Source of the DNA: Chryseobacterium limigenitum
Lineage (GTDB): Bacteria > Bacteroidota > Bacteroidia > Flavobacteriales > Weeksellaceae
Length of the DNA: 64,000 nucleotides
Direction: 5' to 3'
Assembly (NCBI RefSeq): GCF_900114875.1
Contig: NZ_FPKW01000007.1
Span: 1 to 64,000 of the forward strand
In this document: piece by piece, positions 18,451-27,712 of the stretch
How positions within the stretch are numbered: the first letter of the stretch is position 1
Layout of the letters: each line of letters opens with the position of its first letter
Translations under genes and position numbers: made by a program
The notes under the pieces: generated by a model
Database searches by the model: none
The model's input: the letters and a program-made list of their open reading frames with translations, nothing else
Told to the model about the DNA's origin: nothing

Positions 18451-19203
18451 TTAATTTACTTTCATTAATTTCTGTCTTGTTGCTTCATATAAGATCGCTC
18501 CACAGGCAACAGAAACGTTTAATGATTGTGTTTTTCCTTCAATTGGTAATTTTATTTTTTCGTCTGCATGATGCAGAACTTCTTTAGAAATTCCGGTTTC
18601 TTCGTTACCCATTACGATGGCACAAGGCTCCGTAAAACTTACATCATAGATCAGCTTTTGAGCTTTTTCGGTTGCTGCAAATACAGAAATTCCACTTTGT
18701 TGAAGATAATCTACAACGTGAGCTAAATTTGGTTCTTTACAGATTTTAATATTATAAAGGGCTCCTGCAGACGTTTTTATAGCGTCAGAATTGATAGGTG
18801 CGCCTCCTTTTTCAGGAATAATAATAGCATCAATTCCTACACATTCTGCAGTTCTGCAGATTGCTCCGAAATTTCTAACATCAGTTAACCTGTCCAATAT
18901 CAATAAAAATGGAGTTTTTCCTTCTTCAAATAATTGAGGAACAACATCTTCCACTCTATGAAACGGAACATCCGAAATAAAAGCTACAACACCCTGGTGG
19001 TTTTTTCTTGTAAAACGATTCAGTTTTTCAACCGGAACGTAGTTAGGACGTAATTTATTTTTAGCTAAAATTGTTTTCAGTTCGGCATAAATATCACCTT
19101 GCAATGCATTTTGTACAAAGATCTTGTCAATAGTTTTCCCTGCTTCAATAGCTTCAATTACGGGACGAAGCCCGAAAATAAAATCGTCTTTTTTATCTGT
19201 CAT
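18451..19203 (-). CDS. rlmB: 23S rRNA (guanosine-2'-O)-methyltransferase RlmB-like
   Basis: A 250-residue SpoU-class methyltransferase. The N-terminal substrate-binding domain starts FIFGLRPVIEAIEAGKTIDKIF. The SPOUT domain shows LDRLTDVRNFGAICRTAE (motif 1), IVMGNEETGISKEV (motif 2) and IEGKTQSLNVSVACGAILYE (motif 3), the knot that binds S-adenosylmethionine. RlmB methylates G2251 of 23S rRNA in E. coli; that exact site is inferred. Length agrees with the family. Confidence 0.92.
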   Translation of the reverse strand: MTDKKDDFIFGLRPVIEAIEAGKTIDKIFVQNALQGDIYAELKTILAKNKLRPNYVPVEKLNRFTRKNHQGVVAFISDVPFHRVEDVVPQLFEEGKTPFLLILDRLTDVRNFGAICRTAECVGIDAIIIPEKGGAPINSDAIKTSAGALYNIKICKEPNLAHVVDYLQQSGISVFAATEKAQKLIYDVSFTEPCAIVMGNEETGISKEVLHHADEKIKLPIEGKTQSLNVSVACGAILYEATRQKLMKVN

Positions 19204-19317
19204 TTTAATAATTTAAATAGTGAATCGTCAAATATCAATTTTACTTTGTAGGACAATTTATTATGCTTTAAAAATTAACATTTGAGAATTGACCTGCACC
19301 GCAAAATTCACTTTTAA

Positions 19318-19791
19318 CTACCTTCCTTTTTCTCCTAAAATTGCTCTTTTCTGTGCCATTGCATAGCCATAATGCAGGCTTTCATGCATATTGTTGAATA
19401 TGATGGCATCCTGTATGCTTTTCAGATCCATCCCAAAACTTGTGGTGTAGGGAGTGTAGTCTGAGAAGAAATCGCTGTCATAATCTTTCATTAAGATCTT
19501 TGAAGTTTCGGTTAGTAAAAACTCAAGATCTTCCACCTCAGATTTTTGTACATTTAAGTTCGGAAGGGTTCCTTTCTTATATGTTTCGATCCAATATTTA
19601 TCAATTCTGAAAGGATTTCCGCTTAGGTAATAGTGCAAAAGCTGCTCTGTAGCAACGGTATGCGCAATATTCCAGTAAATGTTATTGTTAAAGCCATCCG
19701 GAATCAGCAAAAGATCTTCATGAGATGTATTTTGCAGGATATCCAGAAGGTTTTTTCTCACCTGTCTGTGGGCTTGAAAATGATAATTCAT
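19318..19791 (-). CDS. DinB family protein
   Basis: A 157-residue four-helix-bundle protein of the DinB/YfiT superfamily. NIYWNIAHTVATEQLLHYY and FNNMHESLHYGYAMAQKR supply the three His that usually bind a divalent metal. Some relatives are thiol-dependent S-transferases, including bacillithiol enzymes. A role with the ypdA-like product is possible but unproven. It is the most upstream gene of the minus-strand run that includes rlmB. Confidence 0.82.
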   Translation of the reverse strand: MNYHFQAHRQVRKNLLDILQNTSHEDLLLIPDGFNNNIYWNIAHTVATEQLLHYYLSGNPFRIDKYWIETYKKGTLPNLNVQKSEVEDLEFLLTETSKILMKDYDSDFFSDYTPYTTSFGMDLKSIQDAIIFNNMHESLHYGYAMAQKRAILGEKGR

Positions 19792-20166
19792 TTTACAAAT
19801 TTTTTAATCACCAAAAATAGTTTAATAAACTGGAAGTGACAATTTTTAAATGTGAGATTAAGGTTAAAATTATTTAAAATACTATTTTAAAAAGTAATAA
19901 ATGTTAAAAAAGGCATTCGTTTTTCTTTTGTTTAAAGGAAAGTCTTTGTTAAAATAATTGATTTTGGGAAGTGTATTTCTTTTATGGCTATTTTAATATG
20001 ACTTCGAAGCTTGAGTTACCGTGGCAGATATTTTTAAATATGAAATAGGGTTGAAGTTGATTGGCAATGTAATATATATTCAAATTTTATAAAAGTAAAA
20101 ACCTCCTGCGAAAATATTCGAAAAGAGGTTTTTTTAATTATTTTTAACAGAATATTCGTATTCTTT
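19792..20166. other. 375-bp intergenic region
   Basis: This AT-rich region lies between the DinB gene start and the end of the PNGase-like gene. It holds the terminator at 20096-20135 and presumably the DinB promoter. I see no other gene or repeat. Confidence 0.4.
20096..20135 (-). terminator. Terminator after PNGase F-like gene
   Basis: AAACCTC and GAGGTTT form a 7-bp stem around a 19-nt loop. On the minus strand the hairpin is followed by TTTTA. It lies 35 bp beyond the stop of the minus-strand gene. Confidence 0.6.
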
Positions 20167-21504
20167 TTATTTTTTGATGATTTTGTGTTTGAAAGATGTT
20201 CCGTCTTTTAATACAATATTCAGAATATAAATTCCTGTGTTGTATGAAGAAATATCGATCTTATTTTCTTTATATTTTTCAACTAATTTTCTCCCATCTA
20301 TGCTAAATAAAGTTAGAGATATTACGTCTATTGGAGATTTAATATTGACAAAATCAGAAGTTGGATTTGGGTAAATACTTACATCTGTTGTTTTAATATC
20401 ATTTACATTTAAATTGACATTGCTTTTACCCTGCATATAAACAGATAAATATACATCTCCCTGTTGCTGGTTAAAAACAGCGCTTGGTATTGTATGTTTT
20501 AGGGTGTGATTTCCTGCGGTCAAGTTAGGCAATACGAATCCTCTGATAGGAACAGAATTACCCGGACACCAGTTATTCCATGAAGTCCAATCGGCAAAAG
20601 TTTTCGGAGTTGTTCCGTATATTCCGTTACCTTGTGTATTGTATACTCTGAACGGTTCGCACGAGATTCCTCCGGGAGTGTATGTAAGCACTTGTACATC
20701 ATCTATGTACGTGTAGTTTTGTCTTCTTACATATTCTTCACCACCGCTGTTTGCGCCATGAGGTGTTGATATTACAAAAAAGCGGGCATCAGTAACGGGA
20801 TTGGGTAGGTTGAAATTTACAATTCTAACGGTTTGACCGGCAACATCTGTACTATTATAATTATTGATTCTGCTGTAGCTCAACAGAGGAGTAAGGCTAT
20901 TGTAATCCGTAGGTGTTGCCCCTGCATCTGTTGAAAAGAAAGTAAGAGATCCGGAAAAAACATCAATTCTGCCGGAACATCCCGCAACCTGTGTTTGTGC
21001 TGCATAAGGAACACCAAAAACGTCCAGTTCCATATATATATCGTAAGTACTGCGAAGGACAGAATCATGAAAGACGCTGTATAAATTACTCAAATCATAA
21101 GTGTAAGGAACTTCCGAAGGAGTGCGGTTTTTGTTCATAAAAGGAGTAATGTATCTACCAACTTCCATTCTTTTTACATTTACATCGTCTAAAGTATAGG
21201 TAGCCTGATTTTTAGGAACTAAGGCTAAGAAAACTTCTCCCAGACGGTCATAATTGTCACAAAGAGCGCCTATGGAAACTCTCATGGCAATTTTAGCTTT
21301 AAAAGAATTCAGTTCCGCATCTGTAAGTTTTCTTGCATATCTTGTGTTTCCAAGTCTTATCAGACCTGTAGGAACAGGATCAGATACCGTTGCTGCATAG
21401 CCATCATAATAAACTGCTTGTGAAATCACGTTTACCATTGTTGTGGTTTGTGATTGAAGAAGTCCTGCGAAAAAGAGACTCAAAAAAAATAGCTTTTTAT
21501 ACAT
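20167..21504 (-). CDS. Peptide-N-glycosidase F-like secreted protein with T9SS sorting domain
   Basis: A 445-residue secreted protein with a signal peptide (about 1-19). It resembles PNGase F of Elizabethkingia, which releases N-glycans from glycoproteins. CDNYDR (82-87) matches CDEWDR with the catalytic Asp60. GRYITPF (116-122) matches GRFITPY. IYMELD (156-161) may supply the Glu118 equivalent. GGEEYVRR (254-261) may supply that of Glu206, and NWCPGNSVP (311-319) matches AGWCPGMAVP. The last 70 residues, with VSIYPNPTSDFVNI and GIYILNI, form a type A T9SS sorting domain that PNGase F itself lacks. Activity is inferred from the aligned residues. Confidence 0.8.
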   Translation of the reverse strand: MYKKLFFLSLFFAGLLQSQTTTMVNVISQAVYYDGYAATVSDPVPTGLIRLGNTRYARKLTDAELNSFKAKIAMRVSIGALCDNYDRLGEVFLALVPKNQATYTLDDVNVKRMEVGRYITPFMNKNRTPSEVPYTYDLSNLYSVFHDSVLRSTYDIYMELDVFGVPYAAQTQVAGCSGRIDVFSGSLTFFSTDAGATPTDYNSLTPLLSYSRINNYNSTDVAGQTVRIVNFNLPNPVTDARFFVISTPHGANSGGEEYVRRQNYTYIDDVQVLTYTPGGISCEPFRVYNTQGNGIYGTTPKTFADWTSWNNWCPGNSVPIRGFVLPNLTAGNHTLKHTIPSAVFNQQQGDVYLSVYMQGKSNVNLNVNDIKTTDVSIYPNPTSDFVNIKSPIDVISLTLFSIDGRKLVEKYKENKIDISSYNTGIYILNIVLKDGTSFKHKIIKK

Positions 21505-21742
21505 GTAATTGGTATTTGTTACAAATGTATTAAAATATGTGCTTAAATTTGATGTTTATAGATTGATTTTTCAAAGTAAATAATGATTTATTGATTATTG
21601 TATAAATATTTAAAGTAATAAAGTTAATATGTGTTTAAAATATTATCGGTATTACTATATGTGATTAAATAATCAAATTTATTATAAAAATTAAAACTTT
21701 AGTATTAAATTAGCACCATATTCCATATTGAATTTATTAATT

Positions 21743-23035
21743 ATGAAAAGAATTTTACTTTTATCTTTGTTATTGATATCGTTGGTGTTTAATGCCCAAA
21801 TAAATATAAACATTGGAAGTACAAATGTGGGAACTGCTCCGGTAAGCAGTTTTTTTTCCTATTCTTATGTTCAGCAGATCTATCCTAAACAGGAAGTAAA
21901 TGCGAATGCTGCAGGAAATATTACAGGTCTTACGTTTTATATAGATCCGTCTTCAACTATTTCTGATTCTTCAAATTGGACTGTTTATTTAGGACATACA
22001 ACAAAAACAGCTTTCATATCCGGTACGGATTGGATTCCTTCTTCACAGCTCACGCAGGTGTTCGCAGGAACTGTTACTAAAAATAATAATAAAGTTGAAG
22101 TTACTTTTACAACGCCTTTCACTTATAATAATACAGATAATTTAGTGATCGCGGCAAAAGAAAATGCTCCGAGTATCGATATTAATAATTTTGACGAGGC
22201 ATTTAAGGTTTATCCACATCTTCCATATTCTACTCTTTATTATAAAGGTGATGGCGCGGTTATTGACCCGGCTTCTCCTCCGGGTGGAATAAGAGCAGAT
22301 TATAAATCAGCGGTAACGATTTCAGGATTAACGCCTAGGTCTACACCTGCTTGCCCGTTTGTTTTGTATCCGACGAATAATGCTCAATTAGTTGCTTTAT
22401 CACCCAATATTAAATGGTTTCCTGTTTCTGGGGCAGACTCTTATAAAATTTCAATAGGAACAAGCTCGGGCAGTACAAACGTAATCAATCAGGTAGTAAC
22501 AGGGACTGATTTTACTCCATCAACTCCCCTTAATTCTAATACTAATTACTATTTGAAGGTTAGTGCAGTTTCTGCCGGAGTTGAATCTTCAGGCTGTACA
22601 GAAGTTATTTTTAAAACTATTCCTCCTGTGCCCGTAAATGATGTCTGTTCAGGTGCTTTATTGGCTTCTGCTTTCCCTTATTCATACACGCAAAGTGATG
22701 CTGTTTCTGCAACTAATAATGCAGGGAATATAGCAGTTTGTCCTGACGCAATGAACGATGGAACTTGGTTTAAATTAATAGGAGATGGCAGTCAGTATTC
22801 TATTAAAGTGACTATGCCCGGCGGAAGTACTTTTGATCCTCAAGTAGATGTGTACAGTGGCACTTGCAGTGCTCTGGGATGCGTCGGTACGATGGATAAT
22901 GGCGGTGCTGCTGCGACGGAAACAATTACCGTTCCAACAGTGGCAGGAACAGAATATTATATCAATGTAGGATCTTACGAAGAAACAATTGATGTTCCGG
23001 AAGATGTATTTACCATTACCATTACTAAACTTTAA
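21743..23035 (+). CDS. Secreted protein with fibronectin III-like and PPC-like domains
   Basis: A 430-residue exported protein with signal peptide MKRILLLSLLLISLVFNAQ. An N-terminal beta-rich domain (about 20-200) has SYSYVQQIYPKQEVN and is common in Bacteroidota adhesin-like proteins. A fibronectin III-like domain (about 205-295) contains IKWFPVSGADSYKISIG. The C-terminal domain (about 300-430) begins NDVCSGALL and resembles pre-peptidase C-terminal domains. There is no T9SS tail, though such domains often occur in T9SS cargo. I chose ATG 21743 over the in-frame TTG at 21728. A terminator follows. Confidence 0.7.
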   Translation: MKRILLLSLLLISLVFNAQININIGSTNVGTAPVSSFFSYSYVQQIYPKQEVNANAAGNITGLTFYIDPSSTISDSSNWTVYLGHTTKTAFISGTDWIPSSQLTQVFAGTVTKNNNKVEVTFTTPFTYNNTDNLVIAAKENAPSIDINNFDEAFKVYPHLPYSTLYYKGDGAVIDPASPPGGIRADYKSAVTISGLTPRSTPACPFVLYPTNNAQLVALSPNIKWFPVSGADSYKISIGTSSGSTNVINQVVTGTDFTPSTPLNSNTNYYLKVSAVSAGVESSGCTEVIFKTIPPVPVNDVCSGALLASAFPYSYTQSDAVSATNNAGNIAVCPDAMNDGTWFKLIGDGSQYSIKVTMPGGSTFDPQVDVYSGTCSALGCVGTMDNGGAAATETITVPTVAGTEYYINVGSYEETIDVPEDVFTITITKL

Positions 23036-23072
23036 TAGATATTTATAGCTTAGATTTTATAATTAAATAAAA

Positions 23073-23121
23073 AAATGGCACCATGAAATTTTTATAACTA
23101 AGAATTTCATGGTGCTTTTTC
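23073..23121 (+). terminator. Intrinsic terminator
   Basis: A 13-bp perfect stem, GCACCATGAAATT (23078-23090) with AATTTCATGGTGC (23103-23115), is followed by TTTTT. It ends the secreted-protein gene transcript. Confidence 0.88.
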
Positions 23122-23315
23122 TGTTAAGTTACAATGCTTTTTAAAATAGGCAAACTTAGTTCTCAAATGGATTATATAAATTAAAACTCAGTTGATTAGC
23201 TGAATATCTCATAAATCCTCAGAATATTTAACAAACTTTAACTCAAAAATGGCATTTATTGTGTTGATTAATGCAAGTATTTATTAGAAATTTACAACTT
23301 ATTTTAATTTAAACT

Positions 23316-24323
23316 ATGTCAGATACAACATATCAAGCAGAAGACATTCGTCAGTTGACGGAAAAGATAAAAGAACAAAACTATTTATTTTCACTTCTGA
23401 GACAGGAAATCAACAAGGTTATCATTGGTCAGGAATACATGATAGACCGTCTTTTGGTAGGTTTGTTAGGAGGCGGGCACGTTCTTTTGGAAGGGGTTCC
23501 CGGATTGGCAAAAACGTTAGCTATTAAAACGTTGGCGGATGCTGTTCATGGTGAGTTTTCAAGGATTCAGTTTACACCCGATCTATTGCCTGCAGATGTT
23601 GTAGGAACAATGATCTATAATATCAAAGAGAACGATTTTTCTATAAAAAGAGGGCCTGTTTTTGCAAATTTCGTACTTGCAGATGAGATCAACCGAGCTC
23701 CTGCAAAAGTACAGTCAGCTCTTTTGGAGGTGATGCAGGAAAAGCAGGTGACAATTGGTGATGAAACGATGAAGCTTCCAAAACCGTTTTTGGTATTAGC
23801 AACACAAAACCCAATCGATCAGGAAGGTACGTATCTTTTACCGGAAGCTCAGAGCGACCGTTTTATGCTGAAATGTACGATAGATTATCCTAAGTTTGAG
23901 GATGAAAGAACGGTAATGAGAATGGTCTCTACTTCTCATCAACCAATAGTAAAACCTGTGGTTTCTCTGCAAAATATTATAGACGCCAAAGAATTAATCA
24001 ATCAGATTTATTTAGACGAAAAGATCGAAAAATATATTCTGGATATGGTTTTTGCAACCCGTTATCCTGAAAATTATGGTCTTTCTGAACTTAAAAATTA
24101 TATCAGTTTCGGCGCATCTCCAAGAGCATCTATTAACTTAGCAATTGCCTCAAGAGCCTATGCATTCTTAAAAGGAAGAGCTTTTGTAATTCCTGAAGAT
24201 GTAAAAGAATTGGCAAAAGATGTGTTGAGACACAGAATTGGATTAACATTCGAAGCTGAGGCAGAAGAGATTTCTACAGAAGAAATTGTTAACAGAATTT
24301 TAGCGAAAATTCAAGCTCCTTAA
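23316..24323 (+). CDS. MoxR-type AAA+ ATPase
   Basis: A 335-residue AAA+ ATPase. Walker A is GVPGLAKT (60-67), Walker B is FVLADEIN (about 118-125), and sensor 1 is LATQNPIDQEGTY. The C-terminal lid has ISFGASPRASINLA. MoxR proteins act as chaperones with von Willebrand A-domain partners, and this gene heads the DUF58-bat operon in which such partners are encoded. In Bacteroides the Bat genes are linked to aerotolerance. Confidence 0.93.
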   Translation: MSDTTYQAEDIRQLTEKIKEQNYLFSLLRQEINKVIIGQEYMIDRLLVGLLGGGHVLLEGVPGLAKTLAIKTLADAVHGEFSRIQFTPDLLPADVVGTMIYNIKENDFSIKRGPVFANFVLADEINRAPAKVQSALLEVMQEKQVTIGDETMKLPKPFLVLATQNPIDQEGTYLLPEAQSDRFMLKCTIDYPKFEDERTVMRMVSTSHQPIVKPVVSLQNIIDAKELINQIYLDEKIEKYILDMVFATRYPENYGLSELKNYISFGASPRASINLAIASRAYAFLKGRAFVIPEDVKELAKDVLRHRIGLTFEAEAEEISTEEIVNRILAKIQAP

Positions 24324-24328
24324 TTTTA

Positions 24329-24784
24329 ATGGAAGAAATTATTATCAGAAAAGCAGTTCAGGAAGATTGTGCTCCGATGTTGGAGTTAATTAAAGAATTG
24401 GCTGACTATGAAAAGGCTTTGCATGAAGTTACCTTAACGTTAGAACAATTTACTGAAGACGGTTTCGGTAAGTCTCCGGTTTGGGGAGCTTTTGTAGCTG
24501 AGTTTGAAGGACAGATTGTTGGAATTTCATTGTATTATGATCGATATTCGACCTGGAAAGGAAGGAGATTATATCTGGAAGATCTGGTTGTGACGGAAAA
24601 ACTAAGGGGAAAACAAATCGGGAAGAAATTATTTGAAGCCACCTTAGAACACGGAAGATCAAATCAATACAGCGGAATGGTTTTCCAGGTATTGAATTGG
24701 AACGAACCAGCTATTAATTTCTACAAAAAATACGAACCTAAGTTTGATGATGAATGGTTTAATGTTTCAATTGAATTTAAATAA
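24329..24784 (+). CDS. GNAT family N-acetyltransferase
   Basis: A 151-residue acetyltransferase. IIRKAVQEDCAPMLELIKELADYE is the N-terminal motif C/D start. YLEDLVVTEKLRGKQIGKKLFE gives the acetyl-CoA-binding R/Q-x-x-G-x-G/A-like loop (RGKQIG). VLNWNEPAINFYKKYEP is motif B. It resembles the spermidine/diamine acetyltransferase subgroup, but the substrate is not clear. It lies 5 bp after moxR and 78 bp before the DUF58 gene, so it is inserted into an otherwise standard moxR-bat operon. Confidence 0.88.
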   Translation: MEEIIIRKAVQEDCAPMLELIKELADYEKALHEVTLTLEQFTEDGFGKSPVWGAFVAEFEGQIVGISLYYDRYSTWKGRRLYLEDLVVTEKLRGKQIGKKLFEATLEHGRSNQYSGMVFQVLNWNEPAINFYKKYEPKFDDEWFNVSIEFK

Positions 24785-24862
24785 GCTGGAAGATTGTAGC
24801 TGGATGCTGGAAGTTTTAAGAATGCAAAAACACGCAAACTCTAACACACTCAAACGCAAAAC

Positions 24863-25726
24863 ATGCAGATAAAAGATATTGTAAAAAAAGTAAAGCAAAT
24901 AGAAATCCGTACTCGCAGGAAGACGGAAGCTACTTTGATGGGACAATATCACAGTGCTTTTAAAGGGCAGGGAATGACTTTCTCGGAAGTCCGTCCGTAT
25001 CAGTTTGGCGATGAAATTCGAAGAATTGACTGGAATAAAACCGCCCGTTTCCGTGAACCATTCGTAAAAGTAATGGAAGAGGAGAGGGAACTGACGATGA
25101 TGATTTTGGTGGATATTTCAGCTTCAATGGATTACGGAACGAAGACTCAGCTGAAAAGAGAATATGTTGCAGAAATTGCAGCAAGTTTAGGTTTTTCGGC
25201 AGCGGGAAATAATGATAAAGTTGGTCTGATTTTATTTGCTGATAAAGTGTATAAAGTAATTCCGCCTCAAAAGGGTAGGAAGCATATTTTGTCGATTATC
25301 AGTAATATTTTAACGGCTGATTATGTTCCGGGAGTCTCCAAAATTGATAAGGCAATGGAATATATGATGGGAATTTTTAAAAGAAAATCGTTGGTTTTCT
25401 TATTCTCGGATTTTGAAGATGAATACGATTCTAAAATGCTTCGTGTCGCTTCAAAAAAACACCATTTGCTTGGAATGAGAATTTATGATGAAAAAGATAA
25501 TGAAATTCCTGACGTTGGATATGCGCTCTTGTATGATGCCGAAACAGGAAAACAGGTTTGGGCAAATACTTCCAGTGCAAGATGGAGATATACTTTTGCA
25601 GAAGCGCAGAAACAAAAAGTAAGAGCGTTGGAAGATGATTTCGCCAACAGTTCGGCCTCTTTTATGAATGTAAATACAGGTGCGGATTATTCAAAATTAT
25701 TGTATAGTTATTTTCAGAAGAAATAA
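24863..25726 (+). CDS. DUF58 domain-containing protein (VWA-like)
   Basis: A 287-residue protein. GMTFSEVRPYQFGDEIRRIDWNKTAR is the DUF58 signature. The following VWA-like domain has LVDISASMDYG, whose D-x-S-x-S forms the metal-dependent adhesion site. There is no signal peptide. DUF58 proteins nearly always follow moxR, as here, and are thought to be substrates or partners of MoxR ATPases. The 78-bp gap before it contains AC-rich repeat-like sequence. Confidence 0.9.
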   Translation: MQIKDIVKKVKQIEIRTRRKTEATLMGQYHSAFKGQGMTFSEVRPYQFGDEIRRIDWNKTARFREPFVKVMEEERELTMMILVDISASMDYGTKTQLKREYVAEIAASLGFSAAGNNDKVGLILFADKVYKVIPPQKGRKHILSIISNILTADYVPGVSKIDKAMEYMMGIFKRKSLVFLFSDFEDEYDSKMLRVASKKHHLLGMRIYDEKDNEIPDVGYALLYDAETGKQVWANTSSARWRYTFAEAQKQKVRALEDDFANSSASFMNVNTGADYSKLLYSYFQKK

Positions 25727-25732
25727 TTGCAT

Positions 25733-25824
25733 CAATAGGAACGGGTATATTATCCTGAGCGGAGTCGAAGGAAGTTCGTTTAAATAAATTTTTAAAAAAA
25801 TCAATTGGCTTTAGCCAAAACTTA
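25733..25824. repeat. Dispersed AGGAACGGG repeat, with a nested repeat
   Basis: This spacer holds CAATAGGAACGGG and then AATTGGCTTTAGCCAAAAC, two blocks also present at 60419-60480; the first also occurs at 56029-56054. Here the expected CTTTAGCCC hairpin arm is replaced by CTGAGCGGAGTCGAAG, a word from a second dispersed family also seen at 32606-32632. Confidence 0.6.
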
Positions 25825-25830
25825 TAAAAG

Positions 25831-26727
25831 TTGAAAAAATTACTATTTATACTATGTTTTTTAGTCTGTGCGAATGCTTTCTCACAGATACTTTCTTCTA
25901 GTCTTGAGAAGAAAACGCTTGCTTTGGGAGAGGTAAATTATATTGTTGTGACAATAAATAATCTTCATAACGAAACGGTTGTAGCGGCTCCCAAAAACGA
26001 ATTATTACCTTTCCATTTTGAAGAAATTAAAGATAGTATTGCACAGAACCCCGATATCTATTATAGAAAGATTGAATTTGCTGTTTATGAAGAAGGAAAA
26101 TTCACTATTCCTGAATTAGAATTTAAAGTGGGAGGTAAAGTTTTAAAAACAATTCCTTACGAAATTGATGTCATGAATACTGCTCAAAAAGACGATCAGA
26201 TCAATGATATTATGCATAATAAGGAAGTTAAGCTTGAGGCAAAAGATTATTGGGAGCTTTACAAATTTTATATTTTGGCAGCTTTGGCGATTATTGCTTT
26301 GATTATTGCTGTTATCATGTATATGAAATGGGGTAGAAAATCGAAAAGTTCTCCGGCTGTGGCAACTAATCAGACCTTGAAGGAATTGGATTCTCTTAAA
26401 AAGAAAAAATACATTGAAGAAGGAAATTATCGTTCATTTTATGTTGAATTGATCGAAATTTCAAGAAAATTTATCACTAAACAATACCATTTGCCTGCAG
26501 ATGTTTTATTGACGGATGATTTAATAGATTTAATGAAAAAGAACAATACGATCTCTCTGGAAAACGAAAAAGTGGTTGAAGATGTATTTTTAAGAGGAGA
26601 CTTGGTGAAATTTGCCAAAACTTTCCCTGATAAAGATGCTATGGAAAAGGATTTTGCAGACGTAAGAGAATTTGTGAAGAGATCATCAAAGGATTTAGAA
26701 TTCGAAAACTTAAGAAAGGATGTTTAA
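25831..26727 (+). CDS. Membrane protein of the bat operon
   Basis: A 298-residue protein with a signal peptide (KKLLFILCFLVCANAFSQ), a beta-rich outer domain (about 20-130), one transmembrane helix (about 148-168) and a cytoplasmic Lys-rich part. This is the layout of a short BatD-like protein, and such a gene is usual between DUF58 and batA in Flavobacteriia. The start is TTG at 25831, because no ATG precedes the signal peptide. It overlaps batA by 8 bp. Confidence 0.72.
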   Translation: MKKLLFILCFLVCANAFSQILSSSLEKKTLALGEVNYIVVTINNLHNETVVAAPKNELLPFHFEEIKDSIAQNPDIYYRKIEFAVYEEGKFTIPELEFKVGGKVLKTIPYEIDVMNTAQKDDQINDIMHNKEVKLEAKDYWELYKFYILAALAIIALIIAVIMYMKWGRKSKSSPAVATNQTLKELDSLKKKKYIEEGNYRSFYVELIEISRKFITKQYHLPADVLLTDDLIDLMKKNNTISLENEKVVEDVFLRGDLVKFAKTFPDKDAMEKDFADVREFVKRSSKDLEFENLRKDV

Positions 26728-27712
26728 TTTTGAATTTTATAGTCCGTGGTTTTTACTGCTTTTTGTGCTGTTTATTCCTCTTTTTATCAGAGATGTAAGC
26801 AAACAGAAAAAGAAAGGTATAAAAGTTCCTACCGTAAAAAATATGGAAGGAAGCAGTGGAATTGTAGCTGTACTTTTTTTACTGAAAATCTCCAAATATC
26901 TTATTCTTTCCGCGTTGATTATTGCGATGGCGAGACCACGAACATTCACCGTTTCTCAGGATAGAGACGATACAAAAGGAATTGATATTATGCTGGCCGT
27001 CGACGTATCATTGAGTATGCTGGCTAAAGATTTAACGCCTGATCGTTTAACAGCACTGAAAGATATTGCTATAAAATTTGTTGAAAAACGTCCGAATGAC
27101 CGATTAGGTTTGGTGACTTATTCCGGTGAAGCGTTTACAAAGGTTCCTGTAACGTCTGATCATCAGGTTGTAATTGATGAATTAAAAAATCTAAATCCAC
27201 TCGAACTTCAACCGGGAACTGCAATTGGCGAAGGACTTTCTGTTGCAGTAAATCACCTCAGAAACAGCAAAGCCAAAAGCAAGATCATTATTTTAATGAC
27301 GGATGGCGTCAATACTATTGAAAATGCGATGCCCGCTCAGGTTGCTGCTGAATTGGCTAAAAATAACGACATCAAGGTATATTCTATCGGAATTGGAACA
27401 AACGGATATGCGTTAATGCCTACTCAACAGGATATTTTCGGAGATCTGGTCTTTACAGAAACGGAAGTGAGAATTGATGAAGACCTTTTAAGAGAAGTGG
27501 CACAAACGACGAACGGAAGATATTTCAGAGCTACCTCAAACAGTAGTCTGGAAGAGGTTTATAATGAAATTAATCAATTGGAAAAATCTGATATCAAAGT
27601 GTCTAAGCTTTACAATTATCAGGAATATTTTAAGATTTTCCTTTGGATTGCTTTAGGAATGTTAATTATTGATGCCTTGCTGAGATGGGTATTTTATAAA
27701 TTTTTAAGCTGA
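26720..27712 (+). CDS. batA: VWA domain protein BatA
   Basis: A 330-residue membrane protein. Two N-terminal hydrophobic helices (about 8-24 and 53-71) precede a VWA domain with MIDAS motif DVSLS (95-99), then GTAIGEGL and LMTDGVN. A C-terminal helix lies at about 307-326. BatA and BatB are paired membrane VWA proteins linked to oxidative-stress tolerance in Bacteroides. Its stop overlaps the start of batB (TGATG). Confidence 0.92.
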   Translation: MFNFEFYSPWFLLLFVLFIPLFIRDVSKQKKKGIKVPTVKNMEGSSGIVAVLFLLKISKYLILSALIIAMARPRTFTVSQDRDDTKGIDIMLAVDVSLSMLAKDLTPDRLTALKDIAIKFVEKRPNDRLGLVTYSGEAFTKVPVTSDHQVVIDELKNLNPLELQPGTAIGEGLSVAVNHLRNSKAKSKIIILMTDGVNTIENAMPAQVAAELAKNNDIKVYSIGIGTNGYALMPTQQDIFGDLVFTETEVRIDEDLLREVAQTTNGRYFRATSNSSLEEVYNEINQLEKSDIKVSKLYNYQEYFKIFLWIALGMLIIDALLRWVFYKFLS

